Source: JBLFWJ01 sp047611425
GTDB taxonomy: Bacteria > Bacteroidota > Bacteroidia > UBA10329
Direction of reading: 5' to 3'
DNA length: 22,056 nucleotides
Assembly: GCA_047611425.1 (NCBI GenBank)
Contig: JBLFWJ010000034.1
Location: 1-22,056 of the forward strand
The notes under the pieces were generated by a model. It ran no database searches. It was given only the letters and a program-made list of their open reading frames with translations, and was not told the origin of the DNA. The position numbers were made by a program, and so were the translations under genes. Positions within the stretch are counted from its first letter, which is position 1; each line of letters starts with the position of its first letter. Below, in pieces: positions 6,609 through 15,754 of the stretch.

Positions 6609-7522
6609 CGCTTACAGAATCTGTTTCGCTCCTTAATGGCGGTCTCTGAGCCTAGATTGGCGGCTTTGATAATATCGGTGCAGCCACTTTCTTTCTTACC
6701 AGAGATTACCAGTTCTAGACCACGGTTCATGTAAGAATCTGCATCCTGCGGGTCAATTTTAATAGCCTTAGAGAAATCTCCGATAGCCATTTGATGATTG
6801 TCCTGCTTAGAATAGGCGATACCTCTATTGTAAAACGCATCTGCATTTCCTGGATTGTGCACCAAAGCTTGGGTGTAATCAGAAATGGCCAATTCAAAAT
6901 TGTCTTGCATTCTGTACACGATTCCTCTATTTACATAACCGTCAGGTCTAAAGGGTTGTTTTCGAATACATGCTGAAAAGTCTTCAATGCATTTCTCCAA
7001 ATTATTGAGTTTCCTGTAGCTAATACCCCTGTTTAGGCACGCATCATAATTCTTTGGATCATTTTTTAATACATCGGTGAAGTCCAATACCGCTTGCTCG
7101 TGAAAACCATTATTAGAATTTGCGATACCTCGATTAAATAAAGCTTCCATATTCCCTGGAAGTAGTTTCACCGCAGGGTTAAGGTTCTCTAAGGCCGCTG
7201 CTGAATTTCCAACGTTATTGTACAGGGTCCCTCTTCTGAGGTATGCGTCACCAAAGCTTTCGTCATGTTGCGTTGCTAGCCCAAAATCAGCAATGGCCTC
7301 CGTTGTTAAATCGATAGATGCTTTTGCTAAACCTCTCCAGTAATATGCATTGGCGTTGCTTTCATCAAGAGCAATACTCTTATCAAAGTCTACGATAGCA
7401 CCCGTCATGTCTCCTTGTTTGGCTTTATTCAACGCGGTGTTGAATAATTCAACAGATTCTTGACAGATTCCAGATAAGTTTGAAAGGAGAAGAAAAAGAA
7501 GAGCTAGGGGAGTTTTAAGCAT
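6605..7522 (-). CDS. Secreted tetratricopeptide-repeat protein
   Basis: A 305-residue protein with a signal peptide (MLKTPLALLFLLLSNLSGICQ) followed by about eight 34-residue TPR units filling residues 22-290, marked by repeated NRGIAY/NRGISY and AIxDFxxAI. TPR arrays hold partner proteins; no catalytic domain is seen. The start at 7522 is preferred because the signal peptide begins there and a promoter element lies just upstream at 7548-7555. An in-frame ATG at 7597 overlaps the stop of the upstream phosphatase gene (ATGA) and would add 25 residues, MKPRLKPFAVSTWNYLCVSR and so on, hiding the signal peptide. It is probably an accessory to the neighbouring sensor phosphatase. Its 3' end overlaps the facing pseudogene by four bases. 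Confidence 0.85.
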   Translation of the reverse strand: MLKTPLALLFLLLSNLSGICQESVELFNTALNKAKQGDMTGAIVDFDKSIALDESNANAYYWRGLAKASIDLTTEAIADFGLATQHDESFGDAYLRRGTLYNNVGNSAAALENLNPAVKLLPGNMEALFNRGIANSNNGFHEQAVLDFTDVLKNDPKNYDACLNRGISYRKLNNLEKCIEDFSACIRKQPFRPDGYVNRGIVYRMQDNFELAISDYTQALVHNPGNADAFYNRGIAYSKQDNHQMAIGDFSKAIKIDPQDADSYMNRGLELVISGKKESGCTDIIKAANLGSETAIKERNRFCKR

Positions 7523-7547
7523 ATTAACCTTGTTTTGCCGACTAACG

Positions 7548-7555
7548 CAAAGATA
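7548..7555 (-). promoter_or_regulatory. Promoter -7 element TATCTTTG for the TPR gene
   Basis: On the minus strand this reads TATCTTTG, a perfect TAnnTTTG match, 25 bases before the preferred ATG at 7522. It lies downstream of the alternative start at 7597, so it argues for the shorter protein. No clear -33 TTG is seen at the ideal distance. Confidence 0.45.
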
Positions 7556-7593
7556 GTTCCAAGTACTGACTGCGAATGGTTTGAGCCTAGGTT

Positions 7594-10500
7594 TCATGAT
7601 ATTCGAATACCCATCACAATGATATCATCTACTTGTTCCAAATTTCCTTGATAATCTTTCATTTTATTAAACGAAGCTTCGTACTGTTCGTTAACTGGCT
7701 GTTTATGAATTCCCATCAAAAAATCTCTAAACCCCTGAAGCTTCATTTTTTTACCATCGGGACCGCCAAATTGATCAGCAAAGCCATCGGAGAAGATAAA
7801 CAACATATCTCCAGGTTCGACTTTAACAACTTGGTTTGTGAAGGTATTTAGTTTTTCCCCAACGAAAACACCAACTGGAAATCGGTTCCCTTTGAATTGC
7901 TCCAATTCGCCATTTCTAAAGATGTACATGGGGTTGAAGGCACCTGCAAATTGAACCTCATTTTGCTTTTTGTCCCAAGTGCAAAGGGCTATATCAAGTC
8001 CGTCCCGAACCGTTGATTCTTCGTAAGTCTGATGAAGTGTTTCCGTGATTCCACGGTTAAGAAAGTCAAGAATTTCTGAAGGCTTAGTAATTCCATTCTG
8101 CAACACAGCTTGCTTAAGTAGGTTATTGGCAACTATGGAAATGAATGCTCCAGGAACTCCGTGACCAGTGCAATCTACTGCTGCAAAAATGGCTAGTTCG
8201 TTTACTTCCTCCACAAAATAGAAGTCACCGCTTACAATTCCTTTCGACCTGAAGAAGATGAACGAATCTGGTAGAATCCGTTTGATATCCAGATTAGCTG
8301 GAAAAATCGCCTTCTGAATCCGCTTGGCATACTTTATACTGTCCGTGATGTCTTTGGCACTTCGCTTGATTTCATCACGGTTTTGTTCAATTTCTTCTTT
8401 CTGAGTCTGAATTTCACTTGTTCTTAGGGTAATCACCTTTTCAAGTTCAAGATTATCCTGTACCAATTTGTAGGTCCTGTATTTAATAAAGAGAAATACG
8501 ACAGAAAAAATAAAGAGTAGGGTAGTGCCGAGAAACCATCTGGTCTTCCAAAATGGTTTTTTTATAGTGAAACTATAGGTAGCTGGTACTGCACTCCAAC
8601 CACTGTTTTGCTTGGAGGATATAATTTTCAAAGTGTAATCTCCATTTTCCAAACGTGGAAATTGCACCGAATTCTGCGCCATTGGCGCAGACCAATCCTC
8701 ATTAAACCCTTCTAAGAGGTATCGATATTTCAATCCTTCTGGATTTCGAAGGGAAATACCAGCAAAACTAAAGCGTAGGTTATACTTCTTGTAAGGGAGA
8801 ATAAGCCCTTGTGTTAATTCACGAGGCTCGTTCATGATAAACAGTTCGGTAATCTCAACATTTGGAGGATTACCAACTAGTTCATTTACTCTTGGATTGT
8901 ATTTGATGATGCCATGTGAAGTAGTAATCCAGGTATTCCCTTTATTATCGCTACTAGCAGAGGTGATCTCGGAACCTTCTCGAATGGTGAAATCCCGATC
9001 ATTAACGGTTCTAACCACTTCGTTGGTATCATTAATCAGGCTTACTTGCATTTGATGCAAGGCCCAGACTAATCCATTCTTGTCTTTAATTAAACTATAA
9101 ATAAAGTCGCTGACAAGGCCAGATTCGGTAGTGAGATTGGTTACTAGACTGCCTTCTAAAATGTGCAAACCATTACCGTTTGTGCCAAACCAAAGCCGCT
9201 TCTTCTCGTCCTCAAGAATATAATTGACATCAACAATTCTCTTAGACTCTCCTTTTTCGATAAATCTGATTTTACCTTCTGAAAAGTAGCAGACTCTGTT
9301 TCCTTTCGAACCGATCCAAACCCGACCATTAGAATCTTCTATTGCACTTTTTATATTGTTGTGTGGCAGGCCTTCCAAAGTTGTCAGGCGTAGTTTGACG
9401 TCTCCTGTACTATTTACGATGTACAGACCGCCTTTGGTTGAAACTATTACACCATCGCTGGAAACACTAATTTGATTGACATAGTTAGATAAAGGGTCAT
9501 TCGAAATTCGAACTCGTTTAAATTCAGAGTTGAGAGGATTGAGTTTCCAAAGACCAGACCGAGGAGTTCCTATCCAGATTGTTCCAAATCTATCTTCGCA
9601 AATTGTATTTACTGAGTTGCCGCTGACATGAAAATATTTGAACGAGTTAGAGTTATTCTTGCTCTCGCTCATGAATATTCCGTTATCAATGCCAATCCAA
9701 ACTCGACCCTTTGAGTCGTGATGGATGCAATTGACTTCGTTTTTTTCTAGAAAAGTAGGGTCGAAGGGTTCATAAAAAACGCTCTCAACTATTTGGGTAA
9801 GCCCGTTGCCATAGGTTCCGACCCATAAATTACCTTCGGTATCCTGATAAATATCTTTGACAAGATCATTAGATATTGATCCATTTGAGGTATTGAATGT
9901 TGTTAAGGTGAAATCATCTTGTACGCCTGTCCAGTTATCTAATCGGTGCAATCCTTTACCAAATGTTGATAACCAAAGGCTTCCAAACCGATCCCGTATA
10001 ATTTGATTGATTCCACTCAAGGTTCGCTTGTATCCAAGACCTACCTTTTTTTGCGTTTGGTTTTTACTAAAAATGTTTTGGATACGGAAAAGACCCTCAT
10101 CTTCTGTAGCTACCCATGTTTGATTGAGTTCAGGTTCATGTAGCAGGGCGGTTATTTTATTGTTTGGTATTCCAGCAACAGGATCATTAAGCCTAAACCC
10201 TTTTTTGAAATTTATGGTAGCCGCAAACAAGCCTTCATTGGTTCCTACAAGAAATTTATCGTCTAATACGTGCTCTGCACTGGATAGAAGAATTTCAATG
10301 ACTGGAGCCTTTACGTATTTACTTTCTGTCTCAGTCCGAATTAGAACTTCCATATTTCGGGTTAAGAAAAGCTCTTCGCGATCTCTCGTATTTCGAAGTA
10401 TGCTGACCACTCCGGACGGTAGCGTGTCGGCCAGTTTAATTAATTCACCATTAAAATATTCGAAAATTCGTCCTTTCGTGGTTCCAATTAGCATAGAACC

Positions 10501-10800
10501 GTCCTCTCGTTTATTAATACTGAGTACCTCACCTATGCAGGTGGTGTCGTCAATAGTTTTGATGTTTCTGAAGCTTGCCCCATCAAAGGTCGAAAGACCT
10601 TCGCGATGACCAATCACCAAATGATCATCATCGGTTTGAGACAAAACATTTATGTGATTGTTCTGAAGTCCGGTCTTCATATTATGGTCCCGAAATTCAA
10701 ACGGTTGTTGGGCGATTGAACCGGAATGCCCAAAAACAAGAAAAGTTACACCAACGAGTAACTTAACAGTTAGAAATGACTTGAATTGGGACAAACTCAC
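7594..10800 (-). CDS. Membrane sensor phosphatase: two beta-propellers, Y_Y_Y domain, TM, coiled coil, SpoIIE PP2C
   Basis: 1068 residues. Order: signal peptide (1-30); about 13-14 short blades at 40-640 with WVGTYGNGL/WIGTPRSGL-type motifs (two-component regulator propeller family, probably two seven-bladed propellers); Y_Y_Y domain about 660-747 including the YRYLLEGFNEDW segment; membrane helix about 755-773; coiled coil 780-828; and a SpoIIE-type PP2C serine phosphatase 840-1066. Metal-binding aspartates are visible at D859 (SGDFYF), D876 (DCTGHGVPGA), D1005 (FSDGFADQ) and D1058/1059 (VDDIIVMG). The periplasmic propellers probably sense a ligand and control a cytoplasmic phosphatase that acts on an anti-sigma-antagonist-like protein, not encoded here. 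The start is GTG at 10800, overlapping the upstream stop as GTGA. Confidence 0.93.
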   Translation of the reverse strand: MSLSQFKSFLTVKLLVGVTFLVFGHSGSIAQQPFEFRDHNMKTGLQNNHINVLSQTDDDHLVIGHREGLSTFDGASFRNIKTIDDTTCIGEVLSINKREDGSMLIGTTKGRIFEYFNGELIKLADTLPSGVVSILRNTRDREELFLTRNMEVLIRTETESKYVKAPVIEILLSSAEHVLDDKFLVGTNEGLFAATINFKKGFRLNDPVAGIPNNKITALLHEPELNQTWVATEDEGLFRIQNIFSKNQTQKKVGLGYKRTLSGINQIIRDRFGSLWLSTFGKGLHRLDNWTGVQDDFTLTTFNTSNGSISNDLVKDIYQDTEGNLWVGTYGNGLTQIVESVFYEPFDPTFLEKNEVNCIHHDSKGRVWIGIDNGIFMSESKNNSNSFKYFHVSGNSVNTICEDRFGTIWIGTPRSGLWKLNPLNSEFKRVRISNDPLSNYVNQISVSSDGVIVSTKGGLYIVNSTGDVKLRLTTLEGLPHNNIKSAIEDSNGRVWIGSKGNRVCYFSEGKIRFIEKGESKRIVDVNYILEDEKKRLWFGTNGNGLHILEGSLVTNLTTESGLVSDFIYSLIKDKNGLVWALHQMQVSLINDTNEVVRTVNDRDFTIREGSEITSASSDNKGNTWITTSHGIIKYNPRVNELVGNPPNVEITELFIMNEPRELTQGLILPYKKYNLRFSFAGISLRNPEGLKYRYLLEGFNEDWSAPMAQNSVQFPRLENGDYTLKIISSKQNSGWSAVPATYSFTIKKPFWKTRWFLGTTLLFIFSVVFLFIKYRTYKLVQDNLELEKVITLRTSEIQTQKEEIEQNRDEIKRSAKDITDSIKYAKRIQKAIFPANLDIKRILPDSFIFFRSKGIVSGDFYFVEEVNELAIFAAVDCTGHGVPGAFISIVANNLLKQAVLQNGITKPSEILDFLNRGITETLHQTYEESTVRDGLDIALCTWDKKQNEVQFAGAFNPMYIFRNGELEQFKGNRFPVGVFVGEKLNTFTNQVVKVEPGDMLFIFSDGFADQFGGPDGKKMKLQGFRDFLMGIHKQPVNEQYEASFNKMKDYQGNLEQVDDIIVMGIRIS

Positions 10801-11852
10801 TTGAATACTTTGTCTTGATTAAATCGTTCGCCTTCCTGAATACGGTCAAGTAGATGAACATCATACTTAAACTTAGGTACGCCACCAATAGGAATGGTGT
10901 AAAACTGGAGGTATTCTCCGTACTGATTCTCAATAGAGAAACACACATTATTGTCTTTTTTCGGGTTGGCTTTGGACCTTACAAACTGAATATCCAATGA
11001 TCCATTTCGCTCAGTTTCCAATATTTCGTGGGTACTATCTTTCCAATCACTTTCGCTAGACATGGCTACCCATTCGCCTTTTTTCTCGTAGGAAATAATT
11101 TTAATGACGCCATCATTATCCCAATCGTAGTTGAATTGCTTTACTGATACTACCTTATTGTCCACGTAAGGGTACAGATGACAAACAGCACCGGGGTCAT
11201 TTGGCATTCGGAACGTCCATTCGTAATTGAATGCATTGGCTCCTTCTATAGGGATGTTCGCTGTTGGACTAGTGGAGAAGAAATACCGGTATAGGTTTCC
11301 GTCATTCCCTTCAATTCCATCCGCCACTAGCTTGAAAACCCGATTATCGAATTGAGAAATGAACTCTCCTTGATCAGCAGAGAACGGTCCAAACGAGAAC
11401 CATTGGTTATCATACTTTTCATCAGCTCCAAAAGACTTTGCGTCAATCAAAGTACCGCTTTTGTAATTTCCGGTTGGTTGAGTGCCGGTTGCATCCTTAT
11501 CAGAAAAACATCCGACTCCCCCGTATACGCTAAACTTGGTTTTTGTGTCTGGGGATTCATTAAGCTCATCATTTTCACCTCCTACATCGGGATCAAAAAC
11601 CCGTATGTAAAAAGGAGAAGCTAAATCCTTAGGAACGGAAAGAAAGAACGTTTGGCTAAAATCATCATCGCCCCACTCGTGAGAGGCGCTGTTTCCAAAA
11701 GTGACCAAGAAGGGAATATTAGAATCATCTGGCGGAACAGGCTGAGCCACCACATTTTCGCTACCGACAACAAATGCAATTACGGTTATACCGAATGCAC
11801 CGAATTGTGATAAACCCTGGCAATTTATAAGAGATTTTACTGCGTGTAGCAT
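10797..11852 (-). CDS. Secreted protein of unknown function
   Basis: I do not recognise a characterised family. The 351 residues start with a hydrophobic, signal-like segment (about 1-37, ending NVVAQ), followed by an acidic, beta-rich, aromatic-rich sequence with three cysteines in the mature part (C115, C224, C304). Motifs that stand out are SHEWGDDDFSQ (57-67), FYIRVFDPDVGGENDEL (81-97), NLYRYFFSTSP (186-196) and NYDWDNDGVIKI (241-252), the last resembling a calcium-binding loop. The stop overlaps the GTG of the sensor phosphatase, so the two are surely co-transcribed. It could be a ligand-binding or surface partner of that sensor; this is inference from position only. Confidence 0.8.
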   Translation of the reverse strand: MLHAVKSLINCQGLSQFGAFGITVIAFVVGSENVVAQPVPPDDSNIPFLVTFGNSASHEWGDDDFSQTFFLSVPKDLASPFYIRVFDPDVGGENDELNESPDTKTKFSVYGGVGCFSDKDATGTQPTGNYKSGTLIDAKSFGADEKYDNQWFSFGPFSADQGEFISQFDNRVFKLVADGIEGNDGNLYRYFFSTSPTANIPIEGANAFNYEWTFRMPNDPGAVCHLYPYVDNKVVSVKQFNYDWDNDGVIKIISYEKKGEWVAMSSESDWKDSTHEILETERNGSLDIQFVRSKANPKKDNNVCFSIENQYGEYLQFYTIPIGGVPKFKYDVHLLDRIQEGERFNQDKVFK

Positions 11853-11983
11853 AGATTATAACCCTGTGGGTGAGGCAATAAACGCAAATTCAGGAATGAA
11901 GTTACGGTGAATAGACAAAAGTTGTTCCGAAGTGAATTGACCTAGCTGTTGGTTAATTTCGCATTTGCGTCACGTCCACTATA
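11853..11983. promoter_or_regulatory. Divergent intergenic region with weak promoter-like motifs
   Basis: This 131-bp gap separates the minus-strand sensor operon from the plus-strand acylase operon and must hold both promoters. The plus strand has TAATTTCG, one base off TAnnTTTG, 31 bases or so before the acylase ATG, with a TTG about 14 bases ahead. The minus strand has TGAATTTGC at a comparable place for the secreted protein. Neither match is strong, and no inverted repeat was seen. Confidence 0.3.
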
Positions 11984-14464
11984 ATGAGGTATCTCAAAGC
12001 TTTTCTTTTAATTCTTACCAGCGCTGCATTAATGGTTGGTTTGAACACGAGAATGGGTGTATTTCCACCTCTTGGAAAGTTTTTTAACCCACATGGTGGG
12101 TTTTGGCAAAACGCAGAATATGAAAGGGAGTCCCGTCAGCTAGATCTTTCCATGCTGGACCTTGAGCTTCCAGCCTCCGTCATTCTTGACGAAAGGAGTG
12201 TTCCTCACATCTTCGCGGGCAACGACAGAGACCTATATTTTCTTCAAGGGTTTTTAACTGCAAAAGATCGTCTTTGGCAAATGGAATTTCAAACGCATGC
12301 TGCGGCCGGTAGAATCTCTGAGATAGTTGGTGAGAAAGCAATCGGTTTTGATAAAGAGCAAAGGAGAATTGGAATGGTGACTTCAGCGCAAAAGGCCTTA
12401 GACGAATTTTCTGGAGATACCGTTTGTGTGAATGTGGTTCAGGCATATACTGATGGAATCAATGCATTTATTCAAACTATTGACAGAACCAATTTGCCGT
12501 TTGAATACAGGATGCTCGATTATACGCCCGAAGCTTGGTCGCCATTAAAGTGCTCACTTCTTTTGAAGTATATGGCGAAGATGCTGAACGGAACAGAAAG
12601 GGATTTTGAAAACACAGCACTATTGGAACTTCTAGGGCGAGATCTTTTTGATGAATTATACCCAGAGCAAAATCTATTGTCGGACCCCGTAATTGAGCCT
12701 CCTTATAATACAGTGGCTAGCTCGGATACTACCAAAACGGAAACAAATGGATTGGTGAGTTTTGGTCCATTGCCAGACCCAGGTATTCGGCCACAAAAGA
12801 ATATTGGTAGCAATAATTGGGCTGTTGCAGGTAGCAGAACCAAGAGTGGAAATCCGATTCTAGCCAGCGATCCACACCTTAAGCTATCCCTTCCTTCTAT
12901 ATGGTATGAGGTTCAGCTAAATGCTCCTGGGATAAACTGCTACGGTGTGTCATTACCGGGTGCCCCTGGAATTACAATAGGGTTTAATGACAATGTTGCT
13001 TGGGGAGTAACCAATGCTGGCCAAGACGTAAAGGATCATTATCGCATTACGTTTAGAGATGATACCAAAACCGAGTATAAGCTTATAGACGAATGGGTTT
13101 CATCATCTCATAGGATAGATACAATAAGGGTAAGAGATGCTGAGGTTGTATTGGATACTGTCGTAGATACGAAGTACGGACCTGTTGCTTTTAAAGAAAA
13201 TGGAGAAGACATCGCTTTATGGTGGACTGCTCACCTTCCGTCAAATGAACTCCGTGCATTCTACCAACTCAACAGAGCAAGTAGCATTCAAGATTATCAT
13301 GATGCGTTGCAGTATTATGAATGTCCTGGTCAAAATTTCGTCTTTATTGATTGTGAGAATATTGCTTTAAGACATCGTGGCGCTTTTCCGGCTAAGACAG
13401 TAAAAGAGCATGGCAGGTTTGTGTTGGACGGGGCGGTCAATCATGAGCTTCCAACAATAATCCCATTTGAAGAAGGTCCTGTTATGGTTAATCCCGAACG
13501 CGGTTTTGTGAGTTCGGCCAATCAGGCACCAACTGATACAAGCTATCCATATTACTATACAGGGGTTTTTGAAGAATTTAGAAATCGAACAATCAATAGA
13601 AAATTGAATTCAGATTCATCAATTACCATTAAGGATATGATGGATTTGCAAGGAAACAATTACAGTTTACTTGCCGAAGAAGCGTTGCCGCTAATGCTGG
13701 AAATACTTGACACAAATATGTTTGCGCACGATAGCCTTGAACGTCTCTGTTACAGTTTTGTCACAGATTGGGATTATGTTCATGATCCGGGTAGTATCGG
13801 TGCAACTATTTTTCAAATTTGGTGGGATGAATTGAACGGATTGATTTACGATGAAATGAATTCGAAGATTTATAATCAAGATGAATACTACGATAACTCT
13901 TGGAAAGAGATGGTCGTTTCTAATAAAGCCTATTTCGATTTAAAAGACTCTAGGTACACGTATCCCACAGCATCAGTGACTATCAGCCTGTTAAAAAATC
14001 AAAGGAAACATCAGATTTTCGACCATTTATCTACTCACGATAAAACTGAGGATGCCAAACAAATAGTTTTTGATGCGTTTTATTGGACCGCGGTAAAACT
14101 TGGGGACATTATTAAGTATGACTTGAATGAGCCACACTGGGGACTTTATCAGGATACACGCCTTCGGCATTTGGGACGGGTGGATGCTCTTGGTTCACGT
14201 AATCTGTTTGTTGGCGGAAATGAGAATGCGCCAAATGCAATTACTGCTACAACAGGCCCATCATGGCGAATGGTTGTGGAGATGACGAAAAGTGGTCCAA
14301 AAGCATTCGGTGTTTTTCCAGGTGGGCAAAGTGGCAACCCGGGTAGCAGCGATTATCTGTATTCGTTGGATAAATGGATGAACGGAGAATATCATGAACT
14401 GGAATTTTGGACCGAGCCTGACGCTGCTCCCAGAAATAATCTTCGATACGATATCGCGCCATGA
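11984..14464 (+). CDS. Penicillin acylase family protein (Ntn-hydrolase, acyl-homoserine lactone or beta-lactam acylase type)
   Basis: N-terminal-nucleophile amidohydrolase, exported and self-cleaved into alpha and beta chains in known members. The 826 residues start with a hydrophobic signal or anchor (about 4-22). The alpha chain contains VPHIFAGNDRDLYFLQGF near 73-90. Autocleavage is predicted at G275/S276 (GSNNWAVAGS), making S276 the nucleophile. SDPHLKLSLPSIWYE (295-309) and GITIGFNDNVAWGVTN (329-344) follow, with the catalytic asparagine probably N513 (SSANQ) and the family C-terminal mark GGQSGNPGSSDY at 780-791. The substrate cannot be told from sequence: beta-lactams, acyl-homoserine lactones and other N-acyl amides are all known. 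The stop overlaps the next start (ATGA). Confidence 0.92.
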   Translation: MRYLKAFLLILTSAALMVGLNTRMGVFPPLGKFFNPHGGFWQNAEYERESRQLDLSMLDLELPASVILDERSVPHIFAGNDRDLYFLQGFLTAKDRLWQMEFQTHAAAGRISEIVGEKAIGFDKEQRRIGMVTSAQKALDEFSGDTVCVNVVQAYTDGINAFIQTIDRTNLPFEYRMLDYTPEAWSPLKCSLLLKYMAKMLNGTERDFENTALLELLGRDLFDELYPEQNLLSDPVIEPPYNTVASSDTTKTETNGLVSFGPLPDPGIRPQKNIGSNNWAVAGSRTKSGNPILASDPHLKLSLPSIWYEVQLNAPGINCYGVSLPGAPGITIGFNDNVAWGVTNAGQDVKDHYRITFRDDTKTEYKLIDEWVSSSHRIDTIRVRDAEVVLDTVVDTKYGPVAFKENGEDIALWWTAHLPSNELRAFYQLNRASSIQDYHDALQYYECPGQNFVFIDCENIALRHRGAFPAKTVKEHGRFVLDGAVNHELPTIIPFEEGPVMVNPERGFVSSANQAPTDTSYPYYYTGVFEEFRNRTINRKLNSDSSITIKDMMDLQGNNYSLLAEEALPLMLEILDTNMFAHDSLERLCYSFVTDWDYVHDPGSIGATIFQIWWDELNGLIYDEMNSKIYNQDEYYDNSWKEMVVSNKAYFDLKDSRYTYPTASVTISLLKNQRKHQIFDHLSTHDKTEDAKQIVFDAFYWTAVKLGDIIKYDLNEPHWGLYQDTRLRHLGRVDALGSRNLFVGGNENAPNAITATTGPSWRMVVEMTKSGPKAFGVFPGGQSGNPGSSDYLYSLDKWMNGEYHELEFWTEPDAAPRNNLRYDIAP

Positions 14465-14823
14465 AGCCTCAATACAGAATATTGATTATTGTTGTGGTAG
14501 GCACAATCGCTCAGATGTTCCTGCCCTGGTGGACATCACCAATTGTAGCTGCTTTGGTAGAGGGGATATTTGGGTCCAAGAAATTTCTTTCGTTTTTAAT
14601 CGGATTCTATGGAATTGCCTTACCCTGGATGATTGGAGCCCTGATAATTGATTTGCAGAATAATTCCATTTTGTCAGATCGAGTACTTACCATGTTTCAA
14701 TTCCCACAATGGCCGTTGTTGATCATCATCATAACTGGGCTAATTGGAGGAATTTCAGGGGGATTGGCAGCTTGGGCTGGAGGACATGTACATTCGCTGT
14801 TTGGAGATGACATTGAAGGATAA
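14461..14823 (+). CDS. Small integral membrane protein of unknown function
   Basis: A 120-residue protein with about four hydrophobic segments: near 5-22, 24-36, 42-65 and 85-108. The last is rich in glycine (GLIGGISGGLAAWAGG). The N-terminus is positive (MKPQYR). No enzymatic motif is seen and the family is not recognised. The ATG overlaps the acylase stop as ATGA and the 3' end overlaps the patatin gene by 17 bases, so it is expressed with both. It may anchor or assist one of the neighbouring envelope enzymes, but nothing in the sequence proves that. Confidence 0.8.
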   Translation: MKPQYRILIIVVVGTIAQMFLPWWTSPIVAALVEGIFGSKKFLSFLIGFYGIALPWMIGALIIDLQNNSILSDRVLTMFQFPQWPLLIIIITGLIGGISGGLAAWAGGHVHSLFGDDIEG

Positions 14824-15754
14824 AACAATTGGATTGGCTCTGGGTAGTGGCGGTGCCCGAGGGTACGCTCACATCGGAGTCATCGAAGAATTGGAAAGGC
14901 AAGGAGCAAAAATCGTTTCCATTGCCGGAGCTTCCATGGGCGCAGCTGTTGGAGGAATTTATTCCGCTGGAAAACTCAACGATTTTAAAGACTGGTCCAC
15001 CAAACTAACCCGCATGGAAACGATGCGGCTGATGGATTTTACATTCTCTGGCCAAGGCGTAATAAAGGGTGAAAAGATTATGAACACCCTGCGAGATTTA
15101 CTCGGTGAACAACAGATAGAGGATTTCTCAATCGATTATACCGCGGTAGCTACAGACTTCAAAACGAATACCGAAGTTTGGATGAACAGAGGCAAACTTT
15201 TCGAAGTAATTCGTGCCTCTTCTGGAGTTCCGACATTAATGACTCCCGTTCTGTCTGGAGATCAAATCTTAGTTGATGGTGGAGTTTTAAACCCACTTCC
15301 CCTAAATGTATTGAAGGGGAAAAACGTGGATCTTGTTGTTGCTGTAAACATTAATGCACCTGGTTTTCTTGATTCCGAAGGAGAACCAATAGGTAAAGCA
15401 AAAACCCAAGTGGCGCAAATGAGCAGAAAGGAGAAGGAGGAGGCGCTGAAGTCATATAAAGTCCGATTTACGCGTACCATGCGTAATTGGTTGAATTTGA
15501 ACAAATCTTCAGCGCAAACTAGCAACGATGAACCGTTGGGTTATTTAGGATTACTAAATCGATCTTATGATTTAATGCAGGATCAAATTTGTTTGATGAG
15601 TATTGAACTCCACAAACCTGATGTGGTGGTGAATATTCCTCGGAGAATAGCAAGCACACTAGAATTATATCGAGCAGATGACATGATAGAGGAGGGAAGA
15701 AGGTCGGCCAAAAAAGCCATTGACGAACATTTGAAAAGGATGAAGACAACATGA
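14807..15754 (+). CDS. Patatin-like phospholipase
   Basis: A 315-residue serine acyl hydrolase with the Ser-Asp dyad of the patatin family, close to the bacterial RssA/YlbK type. The oxyanion loop is GSGGARGYAH (13-22), the nucleophile is S43 in GASMGA, and the acid is D157 in VDGGVLNPLP. No signal peptide or beta-barrel domain is present, so it is probably cytoplasmic or membrane-associated, unlike PlpD-type patatins. The residues after about 200 are charged and helical. A longer reading from 14744 would add 21 unlikely residues and overlap the previous gene by 80 bases, so MTLKDKTIGLALGSGG is taken as the start. The stop overlaps the rhomboid ATG (ATGA). Confidence 0.9.
   Translation: MTLKDKTIGLALGSGGARGYAHIGVIEELERQGAKIVSIAGASMGAAVGGIYSAGKLNDFKDWSTKLTRMETMRLMDFTFSGQGVIKGEKIMNTLRDLLGEQQIEDFSIDYTAVATDFKTNTEVWMNRGKLFEVIRASSGVPTLMTPVLSGDQILVDGGVLNPLPLNVLKGKNVDLVVAVNINAPGFLDSEGEPIGKAKTQVAQMSRKEKEEALKSYKVRFTRTMRNWLNLNKSSAQTSNDEPLGYLGLLNRSYDLMQDQICLMSIELHKPDVVVNIPRRIASTLELYRADDMIEEGRRSAKKAIDEHLKRMKTT

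Noticed and set aside
10124..10609. 161-codon plus-strand frame opposite the sensor phosphatase
   Set aside because: Lies wholly within the propeller-coding region on the other strand, whose blade motifs are unmistakable; the frame is a shadow.
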